DNA of 64,000 bases from Nocardiopsis dassonvillei_B (lineage in GTDB: Bacteria; Actinomycetota; Actinomycetes; Streptosporangiales; Streptosporangiaceae), in NCBI RefSeq assembly GCF_964273065.1, contig NZ_OZ186815.1:4960001-5024000 (forward strand). Reading direction: 5' to 3'. Within the stretch, counting starts at the first letter, position 1. Each line of letters begins with the position of its first letter. The notes below the pieces were generated by a model. The model was not told the DNA's origin. It searched no databases and saw only the letters and a list, made by a program, of their open reading frames with translations. Shown here piece by piece: positions 42,925 through 51,606 of the stretch. The position numbers and the translations under genes were made by a program.

Positions 42925-43649
42925 GCGGAGTTCTCGGCTCCCTGGAAGTCGTGCGGATGCGCGGCTCCGCGACGGGCACGGGCCGCTTTCGGGGGTGGCC
43001 CGCACTGCGCGGGCCTGCCCATCCTACGGCCAGGAGCACCGGTGGCACGGCCGCCACCGGCCCACGTGGACGGTTGTGGGCCGGTGGGGGCTCCGGCGGA
43101 GGTCGGGCGCTGCGGCCCCGACGTCGAAGAGCGGGACGTCGGTTCGCCGGTCGCGCGTCCGGGAACGCCGCCGACGGCTCCCGCGGTGCGGTCGGGTGCT
43201 CGTGCCAGGAGTCGGTTCCGCGACCGCGTGCATCGTGCGGGTGCCCTGCTCTCCACCGTAGACGCCGGGGACGGTGGCGGACAGGGATCGGCGCGGCCGG
43301 AAGCGGCCGAAAACGGCCGCTCACAATGTCGTAAAGTCCTTCTCCCGGGGTAGAGTTCTGTGCTTACCTGATCACTCTCGGTTCCCGGCGGGGGACGGAT
43401 CGCCACCGGCGCCTCAGGGGGCACTGTGGCCCTTCGTGCTGCCCGGGGCCCGCCCCCGGAGAGTGTGAGAAAGCGGACCCGTGCGGCCACTGCGCCAAAA
43501 CGCCGTCCAAAACGGCCGTCCGGTGTTAGGTTCCAGGGGCGGCGACCCTGTGGGGGTTCGGACCCGGGACCGCCGTGCCCCTCGGAAGACCGGGCCGCGC
43601 GAGTCGTACTCGTCCGTGCGGACCCGGCACTCTCGCTAGGACTGTGACT
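42925..43649. other. Long intergenic region between hisS and the CvnD-like gene
   Basis: These 725 bases contain no gene I can support on either strand. They are a divergent promoter region. A hairpin AGCGGCCG-AAAA-CGGCCGCT lies at 43302-43321. Motifs with GGCCGAAAACGGCC and CAAAACGGCCGTC recur near 43490-43520. TTAGGT near 43525 could be a -10 box for the downstream gene. Confidence 0.45.
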
Positions 43650-44270
43650 GTGATAGATCCAGCCAACACCACGAACGACGTTCAAGCACCCGGTGCACTG
43701 TCCACGAAGATCATCATCGCCGGGGGATTCGGCGTGGGTAAGACCACGTTCGTCGGCGCCGTCTCGGAGATCCCCCCGGTGCGGACCGAGGCCGCGGTGA
43801 CCGCCGCCAGCGCCGGGGTCGACGACCTCTCGCACACCCCGGACAAGACCAGCACGACGGTGGCCATGGACTTCGGCCGCATCTCGCTGGACACCGACCT
43901 GACCCTGTTCCTGTTCGGCACCCCCGGCCAGCAGCGCTTCTGGTTCATGTGGGACGACCTGGTGCGCGGGGCGCTGGGGGCGGTGATCCTGGCCGACACC
44001 CGCCGCCTGGAGGACACCTTCCAGGCCCTGGACTACTTCGAGCGCCAGTACCGGCTGCCGTTCGTCGTGGCCGTCAACGAGTTCGACCCCGACGCTTCCA
44101 TGTACAGCGCCGACGACCTGCGCGACGCCCTCGACCTCACCCCCGACGTCCCGGTCGTGCGCTGCGACGCCCGCGACCGCAGATCCGTCGTCCGGGTGCT
44201 GGTCACCCTCGTCAAGCACGCCATGGCGGTGGAGGCGCGCCAGCGCGGCGACCGCCAGCTCGTCTACTGA
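43650..44270 (+). CDS. CvnD-like Ras-type GTPase (conservon-type)
   Basis: Encodes 206 residues. The P-loop GGFGVGKTT (25-33), the switch region DFGRI..DTDLTLFLFGTPGQQRFWFMW and the AVNEFD base-recognition segment match CvnD GTPases of actinobacterial conservons. The GTG at 43650 has AGGA 8 nt upstream; the GTG at 43644 is too close. Conservons normally encode CvnA (sensor kinase), CvnB, CvnC and CvnD together; here only the GTPase is present, 98 bp upstream of secA2. Confidence 0.9.
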   Translation: MIDPANTTNDVQAPGALSTKIIIAGGFGVGKTTFVGAVSEIPPVRTEAAVTAASAGVDDLSHTPDKTSTTVAMDFGRISLDTDLTLFLFGTPGQQRFWFMWDDLVRGALGAVILADTRRLEDTFQALDYFERQYRLPFVVAVNEFDPDASMYSADDLRDALDLTPDVPVVRCDARDRRSVVRVLVTLVKHAMAVEARQRGDRQLVY

Positions 44271-44367
44271 CCCGGGGCACCGGTCGGCCGCCCCCCGCGC
44301 GACCGGTGACCGGAGCGTGTCCGTCAGGGGGGCTTGTGGGGTGTGTGTCCGGCGTTACCCTGTGGTG

Positions 44368-46677
44368 GTGTTCGGACGAATGGCGGAAAGCGTGCGCCGT
44401 CTGCTGGGGAAGCCCGGCGCGGTGGATCTGCGGCCTTATACCAAGCTCCTGTCGGCTATCGAGGCCGAGGAGGATGGCCTGCGCGAGCTCGGTGACACCG
44501 AGCTGACGGACAAGGCCATCGAACTCGGCACCGGAGACCTCCCCTACGGGCGCGACGACCTCGTGTCGCTGTGCGCGGTGGGCCGCGAGGCGGCCCGGCG
44601 CGCTCTCGACGAGCGCCCCTTCGACGTGCAGCTGCTGGGCGTCATGGCGCTCCTCGACGGGCACGTGGCCGAGATGGCCACCGGTGAGGGCAAGACCCTG
44701 ACCGGTGCACTGGCCGCCGCGGGCTTCGCCCTGCGCGGCCGGCGCGTCCACGTCATGAGCGTCAACGACTACCTGGCCCGCCGCGACGCGGAGTGGATGA
44801 AGCCGCTCTACGACATGCTCGGCGTCACCGTCGGGTGGATCACCGAGGAGTCCACGCCGGAGCAGCGGCGCGAGGCGTACTCCTGCGACGTGACCTACGC
44901 CCCGGTCAGCGAACTGGGCTTCGACGTGCTGCGCGACCGCATGGTCACCGACATCGCCGACCGGGTGGTCCCCGAGCCGCACGTGGCCATCATCGACGAG
45001 GCCGACTCCGTGCTCGTGGACGAGGCCCGGGTGCCGCTGGTCCTGGCCGGCGCGGCCGAGCGGGTCGACGCGGACGTGGAGCTGGCCGACGTCGTTCGCG
45101 CCCTCAAGCCGCGCATGCACTACGAGATCGACGGCGAGGGCCGCAACGTCCAGCTCACCGACGCCGGGATCGACGCCGTGGAGAAGGCGCTGGGCGGCGT
45201 GGACCTGTACTCGGAGGAGGAGACCTCCCTGCTGCCGCAGGTCAACCTGGCGCTGCACGCCCAGGTGCTGCTCCAGCGCGACGTCCACTACGTGGTGCGC
45301 GACGGCGAGGTCCGGCTCATCAACGAGTCCCGCGGCCGCATCGCCCTGCTCCAGCGCTGGCCCGACGGCCTCCAGGCGGCGGTCGAGGCCAAGGAGAAGG
45401 TCGCGCTCAGCGAGACCGGCGAGGTGCTGGACTCCATCACCGTCCAGTCGCTGATCCTGCGCTACCCGACCCGGGCCGGGATGACCGGTACCGCCATGTC
45501 CGTGGCCGAGCAGCTGCGCGAGTTCTACGAGCTCGAGGTCGCGGTCATCCCCTCCAACAAGCCCAACATCCGCGAGGACCACGGCACCCACCTCTTCGCC
45601 ACCCGGGAGGAGAAGGAGGACGCCCTCCTGGAGGAGGTCGAGACGGTGCACGCCACCGGACGGCCCATCCTCATCGGCACCCAGGACGTCGCCGAGTCCG
45701 AGCGGCTGGCCGAGCGGCTGCGCAAGGCCGGCCTGGAGTGCGTGGTCCTCAACGCCAAGAACGACGCCGACGAGGCCGCCATCATCGCGGAGGCGGGTAC
45801 CCACGCCGCCATCACGGTCTCCACCCAGATGGCCGGGCGCGGCACCGACATCCGCCTGGGCGGCAGTGACATGGCCGACCGCGACCGGGTGGTCGAGGCC
45901 GGGGGCCTGTACGTCATGGGTTACGGCCGCTACCCCAGCAGCCGCCTGGACGGCCAGCTGCGCGGCCGCGCCGGGCGCCAGGGCGACCCGGGCGACTCGG
46001 TGTTCTTCGTCAGCATGGACGACGACCTGGTGGCCAACAACGCCACCGAGACCTCCGGCTACACCACCGACGACCGCGGCGAGATCACCGACCCGGCCTG
46101 GCTGGCCATGGTCGACCACGCCCAGCGGGTCGCCGAGGGGCAGCTGCTGGAGGTGCACCGCAACACCTGGCGCTACAACCAGCTCATCGACGTGCAGCGG
46201 GACGTGGTCCTGGAGCACCGGGAACTGGTCCTCAGCGGCGACGAGGGCGACCGGCACATCAGGAAGGACCGGCCCGAGAAGCACAAGGAGCTGGTCGAGG
46301 AGGTGGGCGAGGAGGCGGTCGCCGACGCGGCCCGGCTCATCACCCTTTACCACCTGGACCGCGGCTGGACCGACCACAACGCGTTCCTGTCCGAGCTGCG
46401 CGAGGGCATCCACCTGCGCTTCCTGGGCCGCCGGGACCCGCTGGACGAGTTCAACCGCGACGCCGTGCCGGTGTTCAAGGGCTTCCTGGACGAGGCCCGG
46501 TCGCGGGCCGCGGAGAGCTTCGAGGAGCTCGAGGTGGAGGACGGCGCGCTGGACGTCTCCGAGGTGGGGGTCAAGCGCCCGTCGATGACCTGGACGTACA
46601 TGGTCCACGACCACCCGTTCAGCTCGGCCCTGGAGGCCGTCGCGGGACGCATCAAGGGGCTCATGGGCAACAGGTAG
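44368..46677 (+). CDS. secA2: Accessory preprotein translocase ATPase SecA2
   Basis: Encodes 769 residues, shorter than housekeeping SecA. Walker A is MATGEGKT (103-110), and the DEAD box and regulator segment read IIDEADSVLVDEAR. TQMAGRGTDIRLGG and LRGRAGRQGDPGDSVFF follow. The C-terminal zinc-binding tail of SecA1 is absent, as expected for SecA2, which exports a subset of proteins. The GTG at 44368 lies 7 nt after a TACCCT -10-like box, suggesting a leaderless message; an ATG at 44380 is the alternative. The CvnD-like gene upstream is in the same orientation. Confidence 0.94.
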   Translation: MFGRMAESVRRLLGKPGAVDLRPYTKLLSAIEAEEDGLRELGDTELTDKAIELGTGDLPYGRDDLVSLCAVGREAARRALDERPFDVQLLGVMALLDGHVAEMATGEGKTLTGALAAAGFALRGRRVHVMSVNDYLARRDAEWMKPLYDMLGVTVGWITEESTPEQRREAYSCDVTYAPVSELGFDVLRDRMVTDIADRVVPEPHVAIIDEADSVLVDEARVPLVLAGAAERVDADVELADVVRALKPRMHYEIDGEGRNVQLTDAGIDAVEKALGGVDLYSEEETSLLPQVNLALHAQVLLQRDVHYVVRDGEVRLINESRGRIALLQRWPDGLQAAVEAKEKVALSETGEVLDSITVQSLILRYPTRAGMTGTAMSVAEQLREFYELEVAVIPSNKPNIREDHGTHLFATREEKEDALLEEVETVHATGRPILIGTQDVAESERLAERLRKAGLECVVLNAKNDADEAAIIAEAGTHAAITVSTQMAGRGTDIRLGGSDMADRDRVVEAGGLYVMGYGRYPSSRLDGQLRGRAGRQGDPGDSVFFVSMDDDLVANNATETSGYTTDDRGEITDPAWLAMVDHAQRVAEGQLLEVHRNTWRYNQLIDVQRDVVLEHRELVLSGDEGDRHIRKDRPEKHKELVEEVGEEAVADAARLITLYHLDRGWTDHNAFLSELREGIHLRFLGRRDPLDEFNRDAVPVFKGFLDEARSRAAESFEELEVEDGALDVSEVGVKRPSMTWTYMVHDHPFSSALEAVAGRIKGLMGNR

Positions 46678-46710
46678 TTCCCCGGGGTTCGCCCCCCTTG
46701 TTTTCCCCCG

Positions 46711-46740
46711 TGCGGGTCGGGACTTTGGTCCCGGCCCGCA
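46711..46740 (+). terminator. Terminator after secA2
   Basis: A 13-bp stem (46711-46723 with 46728-46740, one U-G pair) has loop TTTG and is followed by a T-rich stretch CTTACTTTTG. It begins 34 nt after the secA2 stop. Confidence 0.85.
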
Positions 46741-46819
46741 CTTACTTTTGTCGGCTACTCTTCTGAAAAGCCTCTGCGACGGTGGAATCGCCATGCGCAA
46801 TTGACCTGAGCGGGTTAAC

Positions 46820-47137
46820 ATGGCTGCGTTTTCCAGGAAATCCGAGACGGTTGGGACAGAAACTGCTGTGGTCCACGAAATCGGCGCGCAGGAAAAGATC
46901 AGTTACGGACGCAACGACCGCTTCCTCGGCGGTCCGGTGGGCGGCGGCCAGTTCTGGATCGACGAGGAGGGCCGGGCGGTCGCCAAGATCGGCGGTCCCA
47001 AGGAGTGGCGGCCCACACCGATGATCGACGTCCGGGTGGGCGACGTGTTCAGCGTCGGCGGCCAGGTGTGGAAGGTCACCGATATCGTCGACGCCGAGGC
47101 GCCCTCCGCTTATCTGCTGGCCACGCGCATTAGTTGA
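46820..47137 (+). CDS. DUF6406-like small protein
   Basis: Encodes 105 residues of beta-rich sequence; the core, ISYGRNDRFLGGPVGG and VRVGDVFSVGGQVWKVTDI, resembles DUF6406-type small actinobacterial proteins. The ATG has only a weak ribosome binding site, and a GTG inside the frame (before VHEIGAQ) is possible. It stands alone in an AT-richer stretch. Function unknown. Confidence 0.65.
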   Translation: MAAFSRKSETVGTETAVVHEIGAQEKISYGRNDRFLGGPVGGGQFWIDEEGRAVAKIGGPKEWRPTPMIDVRVGDVFSVGGQVWKVTDIVDAEAPSAYLLATRIS

Positions 47138-47806
47138 GAAGTCCCCCGCCCGCGGAGTCCGGCGGGATCCCCCATGTTTGCTTGCGCCGGGAATCGCAAC
47201 CCGCTGCAACCTTTCGCCGAAAGGTCGCACCGGGTGACGGTTCCCGGTTTTTCGCGCGGGGGCCTTTTCTCCCGGTGAGCGCCCGGTGACGTTGTGCCCC
47301 GATGTCGTCGCAGGTCACGGGAGGTCCTTTCGGCCGCCCCCGGCGAATCGAGACGCTCCGGTTATCCGATGGGGGGTGTCCGTGTTACCGCCGCGTCGTT
47401 AACGTCGTCGGTGCAGGGCGCGCCCCGGCTCCGGGACGCCGCGCCCGCCGCCCCGTGGCCGGTCCCAGGGGCTGTCCCCCGCCCCTGGGCCTGGCCTCCT
47501 CCCCCCGTCGGTGGGGAGCCCTCTCTGCGCATCCGCTCCGCCTCCGGGGACACCCGGGTCCGCTCCGGGTTCAGCGCTCATAACCGGTTCCAGTCCCAGG
47601 CTCTTCGGAGAAACCTTGGGTCTGCTGGGAGAAGCTCGGATCCGAGGGCTTGCATTAGAACAAGTTTCAGTATTACGCTCAGGCCATGCCCGGCCCGGTG
47701 AGGGCATCCGGTGGTTCGGTCACCGGATGCCGAGGACGGCCGGTGAGGACCGCCGCCCGCAGGCAGCCGGATCGCGCCCCGGCACCGGCGGGCGGCGGCC
47801 GCTTCC
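47138..47806. other. Intergenic region without a supported gene
   Basis: No gene is convincing in these 669 bases. A perfect hairpin ACCTTTC-GCC-GAAAGGT lies at 47209-47225, followed by further GC-rich hairpins that may terminate the preceding gene. A promoter-like pair TTGCAT (47650-47655) and TATTAC (47671-47676) lies in an AT-richer patch but points right, towards no recognised gene. A small RNA here cannot be excluded. Confidence 0.4.
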
Positions 47807-48139
47807 TCAGGCCGGAAGCCGGGAGATCTCCTCGAAGGTCGGACAGGGCCAGGTCCGCCCGCACCCCGCGCACAGTGCCCCCTCGCCCTCGCCGGGGCGG
47901 TGCAGCCGCAACAGCTCCGCGCACACCGCCGCCAGTGCCGCCACCTCGTTGCGCGCGTTCGCGTAGAAGGCCACGTCGTTGATCCGGGACAGCGGGCTCT
48001 CCGAGCCGCCCCGCGGTATCCCGACCGTGTCGGGTTCCCAGGGGACCGCCCGGGCCGAGCGCTCCTGGATGCCCTCGACGCACCGGAGCAGTCTCGCGTG
48101 CTCGGTGGCACTCCCTTTCGTCGGCCTGGTGAACGGCAT
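47807..48139 (-). CDS. Hypothetical protein with C-terminal Cys cluster
   Basis: Encodes 110 residues; GGGGGAGAT lies 8 nt before the ATG. The N-terminal two-thirds is helical (RLLRCVEGIQERSA, NARNEVAALAAVCAELLRLH). Near the C-terminus, CAGCGRTWPC could bind a metal, perhaps zinc, as a compact zinc-ribbon-like end. No family recognised. Confidence 0.6.
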   Translation of the reverse strand: MPFTRPTKGSATEHARLLRCVEGIQERSARAVPWEPDTVGIPRGGSESPLSRINDVAFYANARNEVAALAAVCAELLRLHRPGEGEGALCAGCGRTWPCPTFEEISRLPA

Positions 48140-48239
48140 CGCCGATCTCCCCCCAACGGGTGGATGCGCAGCTACATCTGGTGACCCAGCGTATACCTAT
48201 CATCGCGGAATGTCGCGACACGGGGGCGGCGCGGAAAGC

Positions 48240-48267
48240 GGGCCGCCCCCAAGGGGAGAGGCGGCCC
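48240..48267 (-). terminator. Hairpin after the metallothionein-like gene
   Basis: GGGCCGCC pairs with GGCGGCCC (48240-48247 with 48260-48267), with a further CCCC/GGGG pairing inside the loop. It lies 28 nt beyond the leftward stop codon at 48295. Confidence 0.6.
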
Positions 48268-48294
48268 GCAGGGAAGGGGCGGATCGGGTTCGGG

Positions 48295-48402
48295 CTAGTG
48301 GCAGTTGCCCCCGCAGGAGCACGAGCCGCCGTTCTGGCAGCCGCAGCCGCAGCCCGAACCGCAGTTGCAGGCGCTCGGGGGAGTGGTCAAGGGGTGGGTC
48401 AT
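48295..48402 (-). CDS. Metallothionein-like cysteine-rich peptide
   Basis: A 35-residue peptide with eight cysteines at 12, 14, 18, 20, 22, 28, 30 and 34, spaced as CxC and GCGCGC pairs with Gly, Ser and Asn between, and a His at the end. GAGGAGG stands 6 nt before the ATG, one of the best ribosome binding sites in the window. The pattern fits a small metallothionein for Cu(I) or Zn(II). A RiPP precursor is an alternative, but no maturation gene is nearby. It lies between a Cys-containing hypothetical gene and cydB, and all three are leftward. Confidence 0.7.
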   Translation of the reverse strand: MTHPLTTPPSACNCGSGCGCGCQNGGSCSCGGNCH

Positions 48403-48575
48403 GTTCCCTCCTCGGATCGGTCCGAAGTCCGGTCCACCGCGCCCGGGCGGCGCGGTTCCCGAAAGATGACCTGCCCGGGGCCGGGCTTTCCCAATCCGAG
48501 ACGGGATCCTTGACGAATCCTGGCCGACACGCCCGCGCCCCGGGGGCCGCCCCACCGGCCCGGGAGGAAGCGGAC

Positions 48576-49499
48576 TCAGGCGAAGAACCCCGGAGCCCGG
48601 CTCGGCCTGCGTGTCATTCGGTAGAGCCAAACCTGGCCGATGAGCATGACCGGAACCGCCGGAGCCAGCACCGACCAGACCAGCACCGCGGTCGTGTCCG
48701 GGACGGAGGCCAGGGGCAGGTCCCCCGCCACCGCCACCAGCACGCCCGGCACGGCGATCGCCACCGCCGACGTGTGCCGCGACAGCATCGGACCGGACAG
48801 GCCCGCCGTCGCCGCCAGGGCGGCCGCCAGCGCCGCGGTCGGGAGCAGCGCCGCCGCGCCCGGCCCGGTCGCCGGGACGGCGGCCGCCGCCGTCACCACG
48901 ACGCCGGCCAGGGCCGCCACCGCGATCCGGCGGGTGTCGCGGGCGGCCACGTCCGCGCTCTCGGCGTCGACCTCGCCGACCAGCCGCTCGGCCCCGAAGG
49001 CCGCCCCCCGCAGCGCGAACAGCAGCGTCACGGTCAGCGCACACGGCACCGTGAACAGGGAGACGCCCGGCTCACCGGCGATCAGCGACGCGAGCACCCA
49101 GCCCCAGGACAGGGCCAGCGCCCAGCTGCCCGCGACGACGGCGCCGTCCCACAGCGCCGCCCACCCGGCCCCCGGCACCCGAGAGCGCAGCCACAGGCCC
49201 GCGTCGCGCACCAGCAGCCCGGCCGCCAGCGCCACCAGCACCGGCCACAGCCGCGCCACCACGTGGTGCTCCACCGCGGGGAACAGCCCGGCCAGCACCC
49301 CGACCAGGGCCACCAGCCACACCTCGGTGGCCAGGAAGTAGGGCGCGATCGCGGCCACCACCCGGCGCCGCTGCGCCGGGCCGCGCGCCACCCGCGGCAT
49401 CAGCATGCCCAGGCCCACGTCGGCCCCGGCCAGCACCAGGTAGCCCACGACGAACAGGGCGAGCAGAAGAGAGGACAGGGAGGACAGGACGTCCGACAT
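48576..49499 (-). CDS. cydB: Cytochrome bd-type ubiquinol/menaquinol oxidase subunit II
   Basis: Encodes 307 residues with about eight hydrophobic segments, somewhat shorter than typical CydB (about 335-380). The N-terminal segment VLAGADVGLGML matches the conserved GxDLGxG region after TM1. The subunit pairs with CydA to form the high-affinity cytochrome bd terminal oxidase. It lies 14 bp downstream of cydA in the same operon. Confidence 0.9.
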   Translation of the reverse strand: MSDVLSSLSSLLLALFVVGYLVLAGADVGLGMLMPRVARGPAQRRRVVAAIAPYFLATEVWLVALVGVLAGLFPAVEHHVVARLWPVLVALAAGLLVRDAGLWLRSRVPGAGWAALWDGAVVAGSWALALSWGWVLASLIAGEPGVSLFTVPCALTVTLLFALRGAAFGAERLVGEVDAESADVAARDTRRIAVAALAGVVVTAAAAVPATGPGAAALLPTAALAAALAATAGLSGPMLSRHTSAVAIAVPGVLVAVAGDLPLASVPDTTAVLVWSVLAPAVPVMLIGQVWLYRMTRRPSRAPGFFA

Positions 49500-49513
49500 G
49501 GCACGGCTCCGGT

Positions 49514-50773
49514 TCAGAAGGTGGGGACGGGGGAGGCGGAGGCGGCCGCGGGACGGTCGTCGCGGCGCTCGGCCAGCGGTCCGCCCTCGGGGCCGCGCCG
49601 GGCGAACCCGACCAGCAGCCACCAGGTCGTGGCGGCCAGTGCCGCGAACGCGACCGTGAACAGCCCGAAGGACACCGCCGCGGCCGCCGGGGACATCGGC
49701 GTCACCGCGTCCGCCGTGGTCAGGTGGTGCACGACCGTCCACGGCTGGCGGTTCGTCTCCCGGAAGACCCACCCGCCGACACTCGCCAGGTAGGGCAGGA
49801 AGGGGAGCGCGGCCAGCGGGTACAGCGCCCACCGCATCCGCCGTGCGTTCCTGGAGAGCCGGGCGATCACCCAGCCCAGCAGCAGGACCGGCCCCAGGAG
49901 GAACATCAGGGACCACAGGCCCACCATGAAGACCTCGGCGGTGGTGCCGACGGCCGGGTGGACCCCGCTCCCGGCCGCCTCGATCGCCTCGATCTCCGCG
50001 GAGGTGTAGGTCCGGCCGCTGGTGGGCGGGTCCTGGCCGAGCAGGCCGAACTGCACCCCGCCGAAGGCCGCCACCGGGATCGGCAGCAGGCACATCACCA
50101 GCACCCCGTAGCCGATACCGCGCGAGAACATCCGCTGCGGGTCGTTCCCCCGCCGCAGGTGGTAGGCGCTCGTCGCGATGACCACCGCGGCACCCACCAG
50201 CAGGGAACCGGTCACGATGTGCCCGAACGCCATCGTCGCCGCCGGGTTCGTCATCAGCGCCACCGGGTCGGTCAGGTGGGCGACCCCGTCCACCATCTCG
50301 AAGCCCACCGGGTTGCGCAGGAACCCGTTGGAGACCAGCACCCACCAGGCCGACAGGTACGCCGTCGCGGTCACCACGGCGAAGCACGCCAGGTGCGCCC
50401 AGCGGCCCATCCGGTCCCACCCGAAGATCCACAGCCCCAGGAACGTGGACTCGATGAAGAACGCCGTCATCGTCTCCAGGGCCAGCGGCGCCCCGAAGGA
50501 GTAGCCGTACATCTCCTGCAGGCCGCTCCAGTTGAGCGCCAACTGGAGTTCCATGACCAGCCCCGAGAGCACGCCCATGCCGTAGTTGACCAGGTAGATC
50601 CCGCCCCAGAAGCGGACCGCGGACATCCGCTCCCGGTCGCCGGACAGGGTCGCCCGCAGCTGGGCGACGAGGATGTAGGGCGCCAGTCCCAGGGTCAGGG
50701 CCACGAACATGAAGTGCGTCGCCGCCGTGAACGCGAACTGGAGCCGCGCCAGGAGGAGGGGATCGTCGAACAT
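49514..50773 (-). CDS. cydA: Cytochrome bd-type oxidase subunit I
   Basis: Encodes 419 residues. Haem ligands are placed as in CydA: His20 (ATHFMF), His185 (GHIVTG) and a Met near 283. Glu100 and Glu108 of the proton path (LETMTAFFIES) are present. The Q-loop region after TM6 (about 246-280) is short, as in the short-Q-loop group. It oxidises menaquinol and reduces oxygen at low oxygen tension. cydB follows after 14 bp; the usual assembly genes cydCD are not in this operon. Confidence 0.95.
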   Translation of the reverse strand: MFDDPLLLARLQFAFTAATHFMFVALTLGLAPYILVAQLRATLSGDRERMSAVRFWGGIYLVNYGMGVLSGLVMELQLALNWSGLQEMYGYSFGAPLALETMTAFFIESTFLGLWIFGWDRMGRWAHLACFAVVTATAYLSAWWVLVSNGFLRNPVGFEMVDGVAHLTDPVALMTNPAATMAFGHIVTGSLLVGAAVVIATSAYHLRRGNDPQRMFSRGIGYGVLVMCLLPIPVAAFGGVQFGLLGQDPPTSGRTYTSAEIEAIEAAGSGVHPAVGTTAEVFMVGLWSLMFLLGPVLLLGWVIARLSRNARRMRWALYPLAALPFLPYLASVGGWVFRETNRQPWTVVHHLTTADAVTPMSPAAAAVSFGLFTVAFAALAATTWWLLVGFARRGPEGGPLAERRDDRPAAASASPVPTF

Positions 50774-50919
50774 CGCAGGGCCTCGTGATCGTCGTAGGGA
50801 ATCACGAGAAGCATCCGACGGGGGTCCGCCACGGGACATCGTCCGGCGGAAGGCTTTCCCCGCCTCCTCCGGGGGTAGCCGGCCCCCGGGCCCTACTCCC
50901 GGGGGGCTACGGGGAACCC

Positions 50920-51603
50920 CTAGGGGGTCGCCCGGCCCCCGCTCCAGCCGGGGGACACCAGCGCCGTCTCGTAGGCCAGCACCACCAGCTGCGCCCGGTC
51001 CCGCACCCCGAGCTTCACCATGGCCCGGCTCACGTGGGTCTTGGCGGTGGCGGGGCTGAGCACCAGCTCCTTGGCGATCTCCTCGTTGGAGAGCCCCCGG
51101 CCCACCAGGGCCACCACCTCCCGCTCCCGGTCGGTGAGGCCGTTCAGCCGCGGAGACGGCGCGGGGGCCGTGCGCGGGCGGCTCGTGTAGTCGGCGATCA
51201 GCCGCCGGGTGATCCCGGGCGACAGCAGCGCCTCGCCTCCGTGCACCACCCGCACCGCCTGGAGCAGGTCGCGCGGCTCGGTGTCCTTGACCAGGAACCC
51301 GCTCACCCCCGAGCGCAGCGCCTCGAAGATGTACTCGTCCAGGTCGAACGTGGTCAGGATGATGATCCTGGTCCGGCCCAGGGCGGGCTCGGCGATGATG
51401 CGCGCGGCGGCCTCCAGGCCGTCCACCCCCGGCATGCGGATGTCCATGAGGACCACGTCGGGGCGCTCGGCGCGGGCCAGCCGCACCGCCTCCTCGCCGT
51501 CCGCGGCCTCGGCCACCACCTGGATGTCGTCCGCGCTGTCCAGGAGGGCGCGGAAACCGGCCCGCACCAGCGCCTGGTCGTCGGCCAGCAGTACGCGGAT
51601 CAA
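50920..51603 (-). CDS. NarL-type response regulator
   Basis: Encodes 227 residues. The receiver domain has Asp8/Asp9, the phospho-acceptor Asp54 (VLMDIRMPG) and the conserved Lys in FLVKD. The C-terminal LuxR HTH (LTDREREVVALVGRGLSNEE) binds DNA. It starts at a TTG 3 nt after the kinase stop, so the pair is translationally coupled. It lies 146 bp upstream of cydA, which could be its target. Confidence 0.93.
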   Translation of the reverse strand: MIRVLLADDQALVRAGFRALLDSADDIQVVAEAADGEEAVRLARAERPDVVLMDIRMPGVDGLEAAARIIAEPALGRTRIIILTTFDLDEYIFEALRSGVSGFLVKDTEPRDLLQAVRVVHGGEALLSPGITRRLIADYTSRPRTAPAPSPRLNGLTDREREVVALVGRGLSNEEIAKELVLSPATAKTHVSRAMVKLGVRDRAQLVVLAYETALVSPGWSGGRATP

Positions 51604-51606
51604 CCT

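Noticed and set aside
42925..43649. tRNA or rRNA gene
   Set aside because: I looked for cloverleaf-like arms and TTCGANNC T-loop sequences here and across the other intergenic stretches and saw none convincing.
47399..47966. Frames of 100-150 codons on both strands
   Set aside because: Low-complexity Pro/Arg/Gly composition and no start signals; treated as intergenic.
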